This document shows positions 1 to 9,609 of a stretch of 43,921 nucleotides of DNA, piece by piece. The notes beneath the pieces are model-generated. The model saw only the letters and a program-made list of their open reading frames with translations, searched no databases and was not told where the DNA came from. Both the position numbers and the translations under genes were made by a program. Source of the stretch: a virus; IMG/VR virus record IMGVR_UViG_3300025138_000080, positions 1 to 43,921 of that record. One strand, written 5' to 3'. How positions within the stretch are numbered: the first letter of the stretch is position 1; each line of letters begins with the position of its first letter.

Positions 1-1
1 G

Positions 2-568
2 ATTCAAATTGGGTCGGGATTCAGAATTAATAAAGTTGTGGGATGCTTGGTAATAAATGAAGACAGTGATGGACCGCAAAGTCACGTTGGCATAAGAATA
101 ACTGGGAACTCGCCTGGTGCTTCGTTAATAGCAAACAATACGGTTACTAACATGGATATTGGAATAGAACTGGTCGAGGGAACTGTAGCAAGCCGCGTTT
201 CAACCCCTAGTATATTCTATGGTAATATTCTCTATAGTGTAGCAGACGGTATAAAAAACACACAGAATAGTAATACCGTCAATTTTGGTTTAATCGCAAT
301 TTCCAACTCCTTCGGTGCAGTTACTTCGGCACAAACAACTAACCTTGCGAGTGTTATCGATAGTGTCACGCTAACAGAAAGTCCGTTTATAGACACTACG
401 AATTTTCAACTCAATAATGCACCAGGCGGAGGAGCATTATTGAAGGGTAAGTTGGGACGAGGTTCTCGATTCGATCCATCATTATTATCAACAGATCCTC
501 GAATAGATTTTCCGACATTCGGCGGGATACTTCCGAATCCAGTCGGTGAAGTTTCTAGATCTTTCTGA
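2..568 (+). CDS. C-terminal part of a beta-helix tail or tailspike-type protein (truncated by window edge)
   Basis: The reading frame is open to the left edge of the window, so only the last 188 residues are seen; a GTG at 38 is not needed as a start. The text is rich in Asn, Ile, Gly and Ser with short repeating strands (SLIANNTVTNMDIGIEL, FYGNILYSVADGIKNTQNS). This is typical of parallel right-handed beta-helix proteins such as pectate-lyase-like phage tailspikes. The C-terminus (GGALLKGKLGRGSRFDPS) resembles the end of carbohydrate-binding beta-helix proteins. A receptor-binding or tail role is inferred from fold type and phage context. No catalytic residues can be assigned in this fragment. 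Confidence 0.6.
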   Translation: MQIGSGFRINKVVGCLVINEDSDGPQSHVGIRITGNSPGASLIANNTVTNMDIGIELVEGTVASRVSTPSIFYGNILYSVADGIKNTQNSNTVNFGLIAISNSFGAVTSAQTTNLASVIDSVTLTESPFIDTTNFQLNNAPGGGALLKGKLGRGSRFDPSLLSTDPRIDFPTFGGILPNPVGEVSRSF

Positions 569-596
569 TTGACAACTTACATTTTTAGTATATAAT
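569..596 (+). promoter_or_regulatory. Consensus sigma70-type promoter for the replication/nucleotide block
   Basis: TTGACA (569-574) and TATAAT (591-596) are both perfect consensus hexamers separated by 16 nt. The predicted start near 603 leaves a short leader with GGAG at 613-616 before the dUTPase ATG at 628. It probably drives the co-directional genes down to the terminator at 12.65 kb using unmodified host RNA polymerase. Confidence 0.85.
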
Positions 597-627
597 TACA
601 TGAAACCCTAGTGGAGATTCTATACCT

Positions 628-1197
628 ATGTCCGAAACGATGAAGATTCATAAGTTGTATCCTAATACACTTGAACTAAAACTGGGTAGTCATGAGGCTG
701 CCTGTTACGATATTCACGCACATTTGCGTGGACCAGTCACTCCCGAAGATGTTGCACCAACGATTCGTGACATTAAGTGGTTTGACTGTTATAACCAAGC
801 ACATACAACCACGCCTGATGTTGTCTTTCAAGATGACACACCCAACTGCACATTTGAACTTGGACCAAAGTGCCGTGCGTTGATCCCCACTGGTATGGTA
901 ATGAACATTCCCATCGGGTTCTCTGCTCGTCTCCATCCTCGATCAGGCCTTGCATGGAAGAATGGTGTGACTCTCATCAACGCAGAAGGTGTGATTGACT
1001 CTGACTATTGTGAGGAAGTTTTTATTCCTCTATGGAACACTACCAGCACCCCTTTTCAAATTAAGCATGGTGATCGAGTTGCACAGGTAGAAATTATTGA
1101 ACCTTCTCGCAGAGTGCAATTTATCACCTACACCGAAGCATCACCCAAGACACAAAAGACCAACCGCAAAGGCGGATTTGGTTCAACTGGAGTATAA
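628..1197 (+). CDS. dut: dUTPase (deoxyuridine triphosphatase)
   Basis: Hydrolyses dUTP to dUMP and pyrophosphate, keeping uracil out of phage DNA and supplying dUMP for thymidylate synthesis (a ThyX lies 8 kb downstream). The trimeric dUTPase motifs are visible in order: motif 2 HPRSGLAWKNGV, motif 3 NAEGVIDSDYCEE with the catalytic Asp, motif 4 GDRVAQVEI and the C-terminal P-loop-like motif 5 RKGGFGSTG. The length of 189 aa is slightly above the usual 140-160 because of an insertion near residues 40-65. It is the first gene after a consensus promoter and has GGAG 11 nt before the ATG. Motif 2 reads PRSG rather than the more common PRSS. Confidence 0.95.
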   Translation: MSETMKIHKLYPNTLELKLGSHEAACYDIHAHLRGPVTPEDVAPTIRDIKWFDCYNQAHTTTPDVVFQDDTPNCTFELGPKCRALIPTGMVMNIPIGFSARLHPRSGLAWKNGVTLINAEGVIDSDYCEEVFIPLWNTTSTPFQIKHGDRVAQVEIIEPSRRVQFITYTEASPKTQKTNRKGGFGSTGV

Positions 1198-1198
1198 T

Positions 1199-2179
1199 AT
1201 GACAACCGCATTGATTAGTGGAGTTTGCGGACAAGATGGATCATATTTGGCCGAATTTCTTTTAGATAAAGGGTATACTGTTGTTGGGTTAAAACGAAGA
1301 ACTAGTTTGATCAATACAAGCAGAGTCGATCACATATATGATCATGATAATTTTACATTAGAGTATCATGATTTGAACGATTCCAGTTCTACTTGGAGAT
1401 TGTTTAATAAATATCAACCTGATGAACTATACAATTTAGCTGCTCAGTCTCATGTTAGAGTTTCTTTTGATGTTCCGGAAGATACCATTAACGGTATTTG
1501 TGTTGGAACTCTTCATATGTTGGAGGCAATACGTTCGATTAAACCTGATTGTAAATTCTATCAAGCATCATCTTCTGAAATGTATGGTGATGCACCATGT
1601 CCAGAAACTGGTTATACAGAATCCTCAAGAATGACTCCTGCGTCACCGTATGCATGTGCAAAACTGTTTTCCCATAATCTAGTTCGCAACTATAGACACT
1701 CTTATAATTTGCATGCTTCGTGCGGTATACTTTTCAATCACGAATCTCCAAGAAGAGGAGAAACTTTTGTTACCAGAAAAATAACCCAGGCGGCCGCAAG
1801 AATAAAACTAGGATTGCAAGATAAACTTACATTGGGTAATTTAGATTCTTATAGAGATTGGGGATTCGCTGGAGATTATGTAGAAGCAATGTGGTTGATG
1901 TTACATCAAGAAACTCCTGATGATTATGTGATCTCTACCGGCACTACCACAAGAGTTCGAGACTTTTTGTCCGAAGTTTTTGACTATGCAGGTTTGGGAG
2001 ATTATGAACAATATCTAGAAATTGATCCACGATTTCTTCGACCCCATGAAGTTCCTTACTTATTGGGGGATTCATCAAAGGCAAAAACTGTCCTTGGTTG
2101 GAATCCTAAAGTAAACATAATAGAATTAGCCAGAATGATGTACAATAGCGACTATAAAGAAATTGGAGATTTAAAATGA
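1199..2179 (+). CDS. gmd: GDP-mannose 4,6-dehydratase-like extended SDR enzyme
   Basis: Predicted to convert GDP-mannose to GDP-4-keto-6-deoxymannose, the first step towards GDP-fucose, GDP-rhamnose or related sugars. The N-terminal Rossmann motif is ALISGVCGQDGSYLAEFL. AAQSHVRVSF, the catalytic-region ASSSEMYGDAP, the YxxxK motif SPYACAKLF and the substrate loop LFNHESPRRGETFVTRKIT all follow the GMD pattern. The 326 aa length suits a slightly short family member. The frame extends upstream to 1097, but the ATG at 1199 is preferred: it has GGAG 6 nt upstream and begins right at the Rossmann strand. The product could modify phage DNA precursors, virion glycans or host surface sugars; the sequence does not decide between them. 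Confidence 0.92.
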   Translation: MTTALISGVCGQDGSYLAEFLLDKGYTVVGLKRRTSLINTSRVDHIYDHDNFTLEYHDLNDSSSTWRLFNKYQPDELYNLAAQSHVRVSFDVPEDTINGICVGTLHMLEAIRSIKPDCKFYQASSSEMYGDAPCPETGYTESSRMTPASPYACAKLFSHNLVRNYRHSYNLHASCGILFNHESPRRGETFVTRKITQAAARIKLGLQDKLTLGNLDSYRDWGFAGDYVEAMWLMLHQETPDDYVISTGTTTRVRDFLSEVFDYAGLGDYEQYLEIDPRFLRPHEVPYLLGDSSKAKTVLGWNPKVNIIELARMMYNSDYKEIGDLK

Positions 2180-2574
2180 ACAGAGATGAATTACTAAAAT
2201 ATCATAGCGACATATGTAACGCGGCACAGCAATTGATGTCTCTTAAGAACAGAGATTATGCGGGTCAAGAAGGGAATGAACCTTTTGCTAATTTTACACG
2301 AGTGGAATCTATGGGAATATGTACAACCGAACAAGGCTTTATGACCAGACTTACGGATAAGATGAGTCGTTTGTCGTCTTTTTTAAATTCAGGTAAAATG
2401 CATGTTGAAGATGAGAGTTTTCGTGATACAATAGTGGATGTGATAAACTATATGGTTCTTCTTTCTGCCTATATCGAGGATAAAGGTGATACTCCGGTAG
2501 ATGACAAGGTAGAATCCCAAATGCTTTTACAGGAAGAATATAATCATGAAAACTGGAGAAATAATGGGTTCTGA
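2176..2574 (+). CDS. DUF1599/MazG-like nucleotide-modification-associated protein
   Basis: 132 aa, all-helical in appearance. The segments LKNRDYAGQEGNEPFANFTR, a central LTDKMSRLSSFLN and SFRDTIVDVINYMVLLSAYIE match the pattern of the DUF1599 (nucleotide modification associated domain 1) family. That family is related to MazG-type NTP pyrophosphohydrolases, and the acidic and Lys/Asp positions could bind Mg-nucleotide. It starts in an ATGA overlap with the preceding dehydratase (2176-2179) and overlaps the polymerase start, so it is translationally coupled. A role in dNTP pool control is inferred from family and position; its substrate is unknown. Confidence 0.75.
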   Translation: MNRDELLKYHSDICNAAQQLMSLKNRDYAGQEGNEPFANFTRVESMGICTTEQGFMTRLTDKMSRLSSFLNSGKMHVEDESFRDTIVDVINYMVLLSAYIEDKGDTPVDDKVESQMLLQEEYNHENWRNNGF

Positions 2575-5062
2575 GTTCTATACTAATGTTATAATTCGAG
2601 GAGATAACATTCTTTATAGAGGAATTAAAAATGGTAAGTCTATTAAAGGAACTATACCATATCAGCCAACTCTTTTCGTAAATACTCCTGATGTAACGGA
2701 GTGGAAGACTTTAAATGGTAAATTTGTAGACAAGTTTAAGGTTGGTGGGATATTAGAAACTAACGAATTCATTAAGCAGCATCGAGGGGTTTCTGGTTTT
2801 GAAATTCATGGAAATCTTGATCATGTATATTCTTTTATTGCAGAAGAATTTCCGGGTGAAGTTGACTATGATTTTAGTAAATTGAAGGTTGCTTACATTG
2901 ATATTGAAACCGAATGTGAGTCTGGGTTTCCTGATTATAAGTCTCCGTCAGAAAGAGTTATTGCAATAACTGTTTTTCATGATGGTACTTATTATGTTTT
3001 CGGATTGGGTAAGTTTAATATACCGGACGAGAATTGTATATGTTATGATTTTGAGCAAGAGAAAGACTTACTCAATACATTTTACGATTTTTGGAATGAA
3101 CTAAAACCGGACATAGTTACTGGTTGGAACATTCGTTTCTTCGATATTCCTTATCTCTACAACCGATCAAAGGCGGTAGTGGGGACTAAAAAGGCAAAAA
3201 CTCTGTCTCCATGGTCCTATGTCAAAGAACGAACTGTACATAGAATGAATCGGGAGCATGAGGTATATGAACCGGTTGGTATCGCTGTATTGGATTACTA
3301 CGAGTTGTATCAGACATTTACATATACAAATCAAGAATCTTATCGTCTGGATCATATTGCTTTCGTTGAATTGGGAGAGAAAAAACTTTCGTATGATGAA
3401 TTCGATAGCATTGCTGAGTTCTATAAAAAAGACTTTCAGAAATTTATTGAGTATAATGTCAAGGATGTAGAACTTGTTAAAAACTTAGACGAAAAGATGA
3501 AACTGATGGAACTGGTTGTTGCTTTATCCTATTCGGCTAAAGTAAATTTTATGGATGTTTTTTCTCAAGTCAAAACATGGGATCAAATCATATTTCATTA
3601 TCTTTATGAGAAAAACATTATCATACCTCCGAAAAACTTTTCCGAGAAAGATACTAAGTATGAAGGTGCGTATGTTAAAGATCCGATTGCAGGTAAGCAT
3701 GACTGGATTGTTTCTTATGACTTGAACAGTCTATATCCCCACCTTATTATGCAATATAATATTAGTCCAGAAACAAAGAGTGGCCTTGATAAGGACATTG
3801 ATGTTTCTCCTGATACAATTCTCAACGGAAAAATTCCTTCGGAAAATAAGTATTCTCTTGCAGCGAATGGTACACGATACACCAAAGATTATCAGGGCTT
3901 TCTTCCCTCGCTAATGGAAAAGTTGTATAAAGAACGTAAGTTGTACAAGACGAAGATGATCGACTCACAAAAAAGACAGCAAGCGGGAGAGGTGAATCTA
4001 GAAAACGAGATCGCCAAGTATGATAACTTCCAGCAAGTTCGTAAGATTCAATTGAATTCTGCTTATGGTGCTATTGGTAATGAGTGGTTTCGTTATTATG
4101 ATGTAGAGATGGCCGAAGCAATTACGCTTTCCGGACAGTTGAGTATTCGTTGGATAGCAAACAAACTCAATGAATTTTTAAATGAGCATGTAGGGACTAT
4201 AGATTATGATTATGTGGTGGCATCTGATACCGATTCTGTATATCTCCGACTTGGTAATCTGGTTGATCGTTTTATGGCTGATGGAACTGATGTGGAGAAG
4301 ATCACAGATTTCCTTGCCAAAGCGTCAGAAAAAATTATAGAACCCTTCATTGACAAAAAGTACGAAGAACTGTCTAGTTTGATGAATGCGTTCGATAACA
4401 AGATGGTGATGGAGAGAGAAGTTATCGCAAAGACTGGCGTTTGGACCGCAAAGAAGCGGTACATGCTAAGTGTTCACGATTCGGAGGGTATTCGATACAA
4501 GACACCCAAGTTGAAGATCATGGGTATTGAGACTTCTCGATCATCTACTCCTCAAGTAGTTCGTAACAAATTGAAAGAGATGATAAGTATTATATTGACT
4601 GGAAATGAGGAAGATCTTATTTCATCAGTTTCTTCTTTCAGGGATGTTTTCATGTCTTTAGAACCAGAAGATGTATCATTTCCTCGCGGGGTCTCAAATA
4701 TAAAGAAGTATAAAGATAATTCTCAAATCTATACAAAGGGAACACCTATTGCAGTCAAGGGAGCTTTGATTTATAATCATTATTTGCGTAAACTTAAATT
4801 GAAGAGGAAGTATCGAGAGATTGTCGAGGGTGATAAGATAAAATTTATTTACCTAAAGACGCCAAATCCCATGGTGGGATCATTTGGAAAAGACCATGTC
4901 TTATCTTTTCCAAATGGAATACCCAAGGAATTTGGACTTCTTAAATATATAGATTATGATAAACAGTTTACTAAGAGTTTTATAGATCCGCTTACTACAA
5001 TTCTTAACGCTGTCGGTTGGGAATACGAAAAAAGAGCTTCTCTCGACACATTTTTTGGATGA
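2564..5062 (+). CDS. 43: Family B DNA polymerase, T4 gp43 type
   Basis: Replicative DNA polymerase with proofreading exonuclease. Exo I is AYIDIETECE (Asp113, Glu115). Exo II is DIVTGWNIRFFDIPYLYNR and Exo III is YNVKDVELV. Polymerase motif A is SYDLNSLYPHLIM (Asp386), motif B is QLNSAYGAIGNEWFRYYD and motif C is ASDTDSVYLRL (Asp555, Asp557). KTGVWTAKKRYML is the following KKRY region. The 832 aa length is close to T4 gp43 (898). The frame also offers an ATG at 2546; 2564 is preferred because it has GGAGA just upstream and the protein then begins with the family-like EFYTNVIIRGDN. It overlaps the preceding gene. Confidence 0.97.
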   Translation: MGSEFYTNVIIRGDNILYRGIKNGKSIKGTIPYQPTLFVNTPDVTEWKTLNGKFVDKFKVGGILETNEFIKQHRGVSGFEIHGNLDHVYSFIAEEFPGEVDYDFSKLKVAYIDIETECESGFPDYKSPSERVIAITVFHDGTYYVFGLGKFNIPDENCICYDFEQEKDLLNTFYDFWNELKPDIVTGWNIRFFDIPYLYNRSKAVVGTKKAKTLSPWSYVKERTVHRMNREHEVYEPVGIAVLDYYELYQTFTYTNQESYRLDHIAFVELGEKKLSYDEFDSIAEFYKKDFQKFIEYNVKDVELVKNLDEKMKLMELVVALSYSAKVNFMDVFSQVKTWDQIIFHYLYEKNIIIPPKNFSEKDTKYEGAYVKDPIAGKHDWIVSYDLNSLYPHLIMQYNISPETKSGLDKDIDVSPDTILNGKIPSENKYSLAANGTRYTKDYQGFLPSLMEKLYKERKLYKTKMIDSQKRQQAGEVNLENEIAKYDNFQQVRKIQLNSAYGAIGNEWFRYYDVEMAEAITLSGQLSIRWIANKLNEFLNEHVGTIDYDYVVASDTDSVYLRLGNLVDRFMADGTDVEKITDFLAKASEKIIEPFIDKKYEELSSLMNAFDNKMVMEREVIAKTGVWTAKKRYMLSVHDSEGIRYKTPKLKIMGIETSRSSTPQVVRNKLKEMISIILTGNEEDLISSVSSFRDVFMSLEPEDVSFPRGVSNIKKYKDNSQIYTKGTPIAVKGALIYNHYLRKLKLKRKYREIVEGDKIKFIYLKTPNPMVGSFGKDHVLSFPNGIPKEFGLLKYIDYDKQFTKSFIDPLTTILNAVGWEYEKRASLDTFFG

Positions 5063-5067
5063 TAATT

Positions 5068-5283
5068 ATGAAAAAAATTACTTGCGATTTTACAATAGAT
5101 CAACTACAATTAATCTATTATCTTTTAGAAAAAGAAAAGAAAAGTACTGAGACTAATTTATCAAGTAGTATAAATGATAAAAATAGTAACCTATCTTCTT
5201 TCGAGGAACTTCTTACTAAGAAGGCCTCGCTTGAGAGTTTGAAGTGTATAATTAAGAAATATTATGGAGGCATTAATGCTTAA
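5068..5283 (+). CDS. Small charged hypothetical protein between polymerase and UvsX
   Basis: 71 aa starting [20 protein letters not shown], rich in Lys, Glu and Ser, and likely helical in its second half ([20 protein letters not shown]). I recognise no family. The ATG is 5 nt after the polymerase stop and the gene overlaps the uvsX start, so it fits the operon. Its own GGAGG-containing codons (5266-5270) supply the ribosome-binding site for uvsX. Confidence 0.65.
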   Translation: MKKITCDFTIDQLQLIYYLLEKEKKSTETNLSSSINDKNSNLSSFEELLTKKASLESLKCIIKKYYGGINA

Positions 5284-6301
5284 TGATTTGATCAAGGAAA
5301 GTGGTAATAAGTATGCTAGTATTGTTAAAGACGGGATAGAAGGATCTGATGTTACCGGGTTTGTCAATACCGGATCTTATATTTTCAATGCATTACTTAG
5401 TGGTTCGATATACGGGGGCATCCCTAACAATAAAGTTATTGCACTTGCAGGAGAATCTGCGACGGGTAAAACTTATTTTGCTCTTGGTGTTGTATATAAA
5501 TTTCTGACTGATAACCCAGAGGGTGTCGTTCTTTATTTTGATACCGAGCAAGCGGTAACCTCTGATATGATTAAGGATCGTGGTATTGATCCTTCTCGTG
5601 TGGGTGTTATGCCTGTTCCTACTGTGGAAGAGTTTAGACACCAGGCAATAAAAATTGTTGATAAGTATAATGAAATGCCTGCTGCTGAAAAGAAACCAAT
5701 GATGATTGTGTTGGACTCTCTAGGTATGCTTTCGACTACTAAAGAAATGACAGATACTGCGGATGGTAAAGATACCAGAGATATGACTCGTGCTCAAGTT
5801 ATTAAGGCAACATTCCGGGTATTGACTCTCAAGTTAGGTGCTGCCGGAATTCCTATGATCATGACAAATCACACTTATGCATCAATGGGCATGTTTCCGA
5901 CCAAGGAGATGAGTGGTGGTGCCGGTTTGAAGTATGCCGCGTCTACAATCGTTTTTCTTTCAAAGAAGAAGGTAAAGGAAGGAACCGACGTTATTGGTAA
6001 TATTGTTCACTGCAAACTATACAAGTCTCGGTTGACAAAAGAGAATTCCATGGTTGACGTTCTTTTGAACTATGAGAGTGGACTGCATCCCTACTATGGA
6101 CTATTGACTCTTGCTGAAAAATATGATATAATTAAGAAGGTTTCAACCCGATACGAATTTCCTGATGGCACAAAAGTATATGAGAAGGCTGTTTATAAAA
6201 CTCCTGAAAAGTACTTTACTGAGGATATTATGAAGAAACTTGACGAAGCAGCAGCAAAAGAATTTACTTATGGATCTATAGAGGAAACCCCCAGTGAGTG
6301 A
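5276..6301 (+). CDS. uvsX: UvsX-like RecA-family recombinase
   Basis: Strand-exchange recombinase expected to form filaments on ssDNA for recombination-dependent replication and repair. Walker A is GESATGKT (residues 59-66), Walker B is [11 protein letters not shown], and the L1/L2-like region includes [20 protein letters not shown]. The 341 aa length suits phage UvsX proteins. An ATG at 5264 is in frame, but 5276 is preferred because GGAGG (5266-5270) lies 5 nt before it. It sits between polymerase and helicase as in a T4-type replication cluster, and overlaps both neighbours. Confidence 0.95.
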   Translation: MLNDLIKESGNKYASIVKDGIEGSDVTGFVNTGSYIFNALLSGSIYGGIPNNKVIALAGESATGKTYFALGVVYKFLTDNPEGVVLYFDTEQAVTSDMIKDRGIDPSRVGVMPVPTVEEFRHQAIKIVDKYNEMPAAEKKPMMIVLDSLGMLSTTKEMTDTADGKDTRDMTRAQVIKATFRVLTLKLGAAGIPMIMTNHTYASMGMFPTKEMSGGAGLKYAASTIVFLSKKKVKEGTDVIGNIVHCKLYKSRLTKENSMVDVLLNYESGLHPYYGLLTLAEKYDIIKKVSTRYEFPDGTKVYEKAVYKTPEKYFTEDIMKKLDEAAAKEFTYGSIEETPSE

Positions 6302-7667
6302 TTTAATCTTTACCGAAAAGGTAATATTAGAAAATTTAGTGTCGAATCTAGAATTTGCAAAGAAGTCTTTACCTTTTCTTAGATCTGATTATTTTCATGA
6401 GAGGGTCGATCGTTCTGTCTTTAATATCATAAAGGAGTTTTATGAAAAGTACTCGGCCGCACCCTCTAAGGATGCAGTATTAATTTCAATTAACAAGTTG
6501 CGAAACTTGAGTGATGATGAGTTTAAAACTGCAAATGAGTATGTTAGTGGTTTTAGGGATGAGAATGAAATAAATCAATCATGGTTGACAGATGAGACGG
6601 AAGTCTTTTGTAAAGACAAAGCCATCTACAATGCAATCATGGAATCAATCCAAATCATTGATGGTAAGGTAACAGAAAAGTCCGAGGGTTCAATTCCTAC
6701 TATTTTATCTGATGCTTTAGCAGTTTCTTTCGATACACATGTTGGACATGATTATATCGAAGATGCGGATGAACGATTTGATTTTTATCACAGAGTCGAA
6801 AAGAAACTCCCGTTTGATCTGCATTTTTTCAATGAAGTTACTGGTGGAGGAACTCCAACAAAAACTCTCAATGTGGTTATGGCTGGTACGGGTGTGGGTA
6901 AGTCTATGTTCTTGTGTCACCATGCCGCTAATTGTCTTTCTCAGAACAAGAAAGTCTTGTATATTACATGTGAAATGGCAGAGGAAAGAATTGCGGAAAG
7001 AATTGATGCTAACTTACTTGATACTTCAATTTCTGATTTGAAGTTACTAACCAAAGAAAGTTATGATTCCAAGATAAAGAAACTTAAAGATTCGGTCATG
7101 GGTAAACTTATTATCAAGGAATATCCAACTGCAACTGCTAGTGTCAATCACTTCAGGGCTTTACTTGATGAGTTAAAACTTAAGAAGAATTTTAAACCGG
7201 ATGTTATTTTTGTTGATTACTTAAATATATGCACATCATCCAGGCTGAAGCAAGGGAATGTTGGTTCATACTTCTTTGTTAAAGCAATAGCAGAAGAACT
7301 TAGAGGTTTGGCCGTTGAAAACGATATACCTCTTTTTACTGCAACTCAGACTAATCGTGATGGTTTCTCTAATACGGATATTAGTTTGGAGAACACCTCA
7401 GAGTCTTTTGGATTGCCTGCAACAGCAGACTTTATGTTTGCTCTTATATCCACCGAAGAATTGGAAGAGTTAGATCAGATCATGATTAAGCAATTGAAGA
7501 ACAGATACAATGATACTGCTGTCAACAAGAAATTTATATTGAAATTGAATAGATCTAAGATGAAGTTTTCTGATTCTGATCATGATCAGCAAAATATTAT
7601 TGGTGCCAATCAACAAGTAAGTGATTCTAAGTTTAACTCTGAGATGACACAGGACTGGGTATTTTGA
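6294..7667 (+). CDS. 41: Replicative DNA helicase, gp41/DnaB type
   Basis: Hexameric 5'-3' helicase of the replication fork. An N-terminal helical domain (residues 1-130) is followed by a RecA-like domain with Walker A GTGVGKS (198-204), the DnaB-type [14 protein letters not shown]-like region, Walker [10 protein letters not shown] and [10 protein letters not shown], which matches the conserved Gln-containing DnaB motif. The 457 aa length is close to T4 gp41 (475). The start is GTG at 6294, overlapping uvsX by 8 nt, with GAGGAAA upstream. It is expected to work with the adjacent primase. Confidence 0.95.
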   Translation: MSDLIFTEKVILENLVSNLEFAKKSLPFLRSDYFHERVDRSVFNIIKEFYEKYSAAPSKDAVLISINKLRNLSDDEFKTANEYVSGFRDENEINQSWLTDETEVFCKDKAIYNAIMESIQIIDGKVTEKSEGSIPTILSDALAVSFDTHVGHDYIEDADERFDFYHRVEKKLPFDLHFFNEVTGGGTPTKTLNVVMAGTGVGKSMFLCHHAANCLSQNKKVLYITCEMAEERIAERIDANLLDTSISDLKLLTKESYDSKIKKLKDSVMGKLIIKEYPTATASVNHFRALLDELKLKKNFKPDVIFVDYLNICTSSRLKQGNVGSYFFVKAIAEELRGLAVENDIPLFTATQTNRDGFSNTDISLENTSESFGLPATADFMFALISTEELEELDQIMIKQLKNRYNDTAVNKKFILKLNRSKMKFSDSDHDQQNIIGANQQVSDSKFNSEMTQDWVF

Positions 7668-8725
7668 GCACTTATATTGATATCAAATATATAAACTTGG
7701 TTTCCGCTCAACTTGAAAAATTTGCTTGGAAAAAAGATAATCTGGCCAACTGTAGGTGTCCTATCTGCGGAGACTCCCAGAAGAATAAAACAAAGGCCCG
7801 AGGATACTTTTATCAAAAAGGAAATGATTTTTTCTATAAGTGTCATAACTGCGGAGCAGGACATTCACTGTACCGTTTTTTAGAATCTGTATCACCTTCT
7901 TTGACTAAAGAATATTCTGTTGAGCGATGGAAAAATGGAGAAAACGGTAGATCTAATTATAGGAAACCAACCGAAGAAGCAATGTTTGATATTTTTAAAA
8001 CTAAACCTACGATTGTGCCTGATTTACTGAAGCCTTTGCTGTGTGCGAAGACTGCTCCTGCAAATCATGATATAAGAACTTTTTTGGATTACAGGAATAT
8101 CCCAAAAAAGTTCTATGATATTTTATATTACACCGATAATTTTAGGAAATATATCAACACAGTTGATCCCGAGTCATCTCAAACATTTGATCTTGGTCCA
8201 CCAGAACCTCGTTTAGTTATTCCTTTCTTCAATAAGAAAGGTGATGTTGTTGCTATTCAGGGTAGATCATTAAAACCTTCCGATGAAGCAAAAGCAAGAG
8301 TGACCGCAAAGTATATTACGGTGAAGGCCGATAAGAGTATTGACCGACTTTGGTATGGTATGTGGCGTGCAAATCCCAAGAAGACCGTTTATGTTGTTGA
8401 AGGACCTCTAGATTCTCTCTTTGTTCCTAATACCATTGCGATGGTAGGTGTAGGTGCAATCGACAACGTTCACCCTCGGTTCAAAAACTCTAAACTTGTT
8501 TATGCCCTTGACAACGAACCAAGAAATCGTCAAATCATTTACTTTAATGAAAAACTTATAGAAAAAGGTGCCTCTGTTTGTATATGGCCTCCAAATATAA
8601 AACATAAGGATATAAATGATATGATATTTGAAATGAGTTCATCTAAGATAAAACAAATAATTGATAAAAATACGTATCATGGGTTGGAAGCAACATTTAA
8701 ATTGAATGAATGGAAGAGGCTTTGA
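7664..8725 (+). CDS. 61: DNA primase, T4 gp61 / DnaG type
   Basis: Makes RNA primers for lagging-strand synthesis in partnership with the helicase encoded just upstream. An N-terminal zinc ribbon has Cys32-x2-Cys35 (CPIC) and Cys60-x2-Cys63 (CHNC). A TOPRIM domain follows with EGPLDSLF (Glu246) and YALDNEPRN (Asp283). The 353 aa length matches gp61 (342). The only start consistent with the zinc ribbon is TTG at 7664, which forms a TTGA overlap with the helicase stop, a weak start that would keep primase below helicase in amount. Confidence 0.92.
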   Translation: MSTYIDIKYINLVSAQLEKFAWKKDNLANCRCPICGDSQKNKTKARGYFYQKGNDFFYKCHNCGAGHSLYRFLESVSPSLTKEYSVERWKNGENGRSNYRKPTEEAMFDIFKTKPTIVPDLLKPLLCAKTAPANHDIRTFLDYRNIPKKFYDILYYTDNFRKYINTVDPESSQTFDLGPPEPRLVIPFFNKKGDVVAIQGRSLKPSDEAKARVTAKYITVKADKSIDRLWYGMWRANPKKTVYVVEGPLDSLFVPNTIAMVGVGAIDNVHPRFKNSKLVYALDNEPRNRQIIYFNEKLIEKGASVCIWPPNIKHKDINDMIFEMSSSKIKQIIDKNTYHGLEATFKLNEWKRL

Positions 8726-9609
8726 GTTGCTTGGTTACTGGTGGTGCTGGATTTATAGGTAATAATCTAGTACACAAACTTCTATCTGAAGGAAGAGAAG
8801 TTGTTTGTTTGGATAAGGATCTACATGGAACTTGGCACCCAGACTCTAAAAACTGTGTTGGTTCCATTAACAATGTTTCTTTACTTACCGAAATTATTGA
8901 TCGGTACAATGTAGACACAATCTTTCACATGGCAGCAGAGGCGAACATTCAAATCTCTTTGAAGGATCCTATCCATACAACTAGACAAAATATTTTAGGA
9001 ACAACTAGAGTTTTACAAACGGCAAAAGAGTGTGGAGTAGAGAGAGTTATATTTTCCTCCACTTGTGCCGTATACGAATGTGATCATCTTATTCAGAGTG
9101 AACAGTCTAAAATTAACGCCACACTAAATCCTTATGCATTAACGAAACATTGCGGTGAGCAGTTGTGTGAGTATTACAACAATTATCTAAATGTCAACAC
9201 CTTCCGTTATTTTAACGTCTATGGAAATGGTCACCGAGTTGATGGAGCATATCCTCCCGTGATCTCAATTTTCATGGACAGGTATAGGAAAGGCCTTCCA
9301 CTAGAGATTGTTGGTACTGGAAAACAGAAACGAGATTTTATTAACGTCTCTGATGTAGTTCGTGCCAATATAATGATGGCAGATTCTGATATCAAGGGTG
9401 GGATTTATAATGTTGGTTCTGGTGTAAACTATTCGGTAAAAGAAATTGCTGACATGATATCAGAAAACCAAATGCATGTGCAGGAGAGAACAGGTGAAGT
9501 TCTTTCTACTCTCGCAAATATTCACAAAATTAAAAATGAACTTAAATGGTCACCTGAAACTTCTGTCGGGGACTGGATTAATGAACAAATGGATAACTAT
9601 AAACTATGA
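8710..9609 (+). CDS. NAD-dependent sugar-nucleotide epimerase/dehydratase (GalE-like)
   Basis: Extended SDR family enzyme acting on an NDP-sugar. The N-terminal LVTGGAGFIGNNLV binds NAD; FHMAAEANIQISLKDP, SSTCAVYECD and the catalytic NPYALTKHCGEQL (YxxxK) follow the UDP-glucose 4-epimerase/dTDP-glucose dehydratase pattern. The length of 295-299 aa is typical. Two starts are possible: ATG at 8710 without a clear Shine-Dalgarno, or TTG at 8722 with GGAAGAGG upstream and a TTGA overlap with the primase stop like that used by the primase itself. The exact substrate cannot be told; together with the GDP-mannose dehydratase it suggests a dedicated sugar pathway. Confidence 0.88.
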   Translation: MEEALSCLVTGGAGFIGNNLVHKLLSEGREVVCLDKDLHGTWHPDSKNCVGSINNVSLLTEIIDRYNVDTIFHMAAEANIQISLKDPIHTTRQNILGTTRVLQTAKECGVERVIFSSTCAVYECDHLIQSEQSKINATLNPYALTKHCGEQLCEYYNNYLNVNTFRYFNVYGNGHRVDGAYPPVISIFMDRYRKGLPLEIVGTGKQKRDFINVSDVVRANIMMADSDIKGGIYNVGSGVNYSVKEIADMISENQMHVQERTGEVLSTLANIHKIKNELKWSPETSVGDWINEQMDNYKL

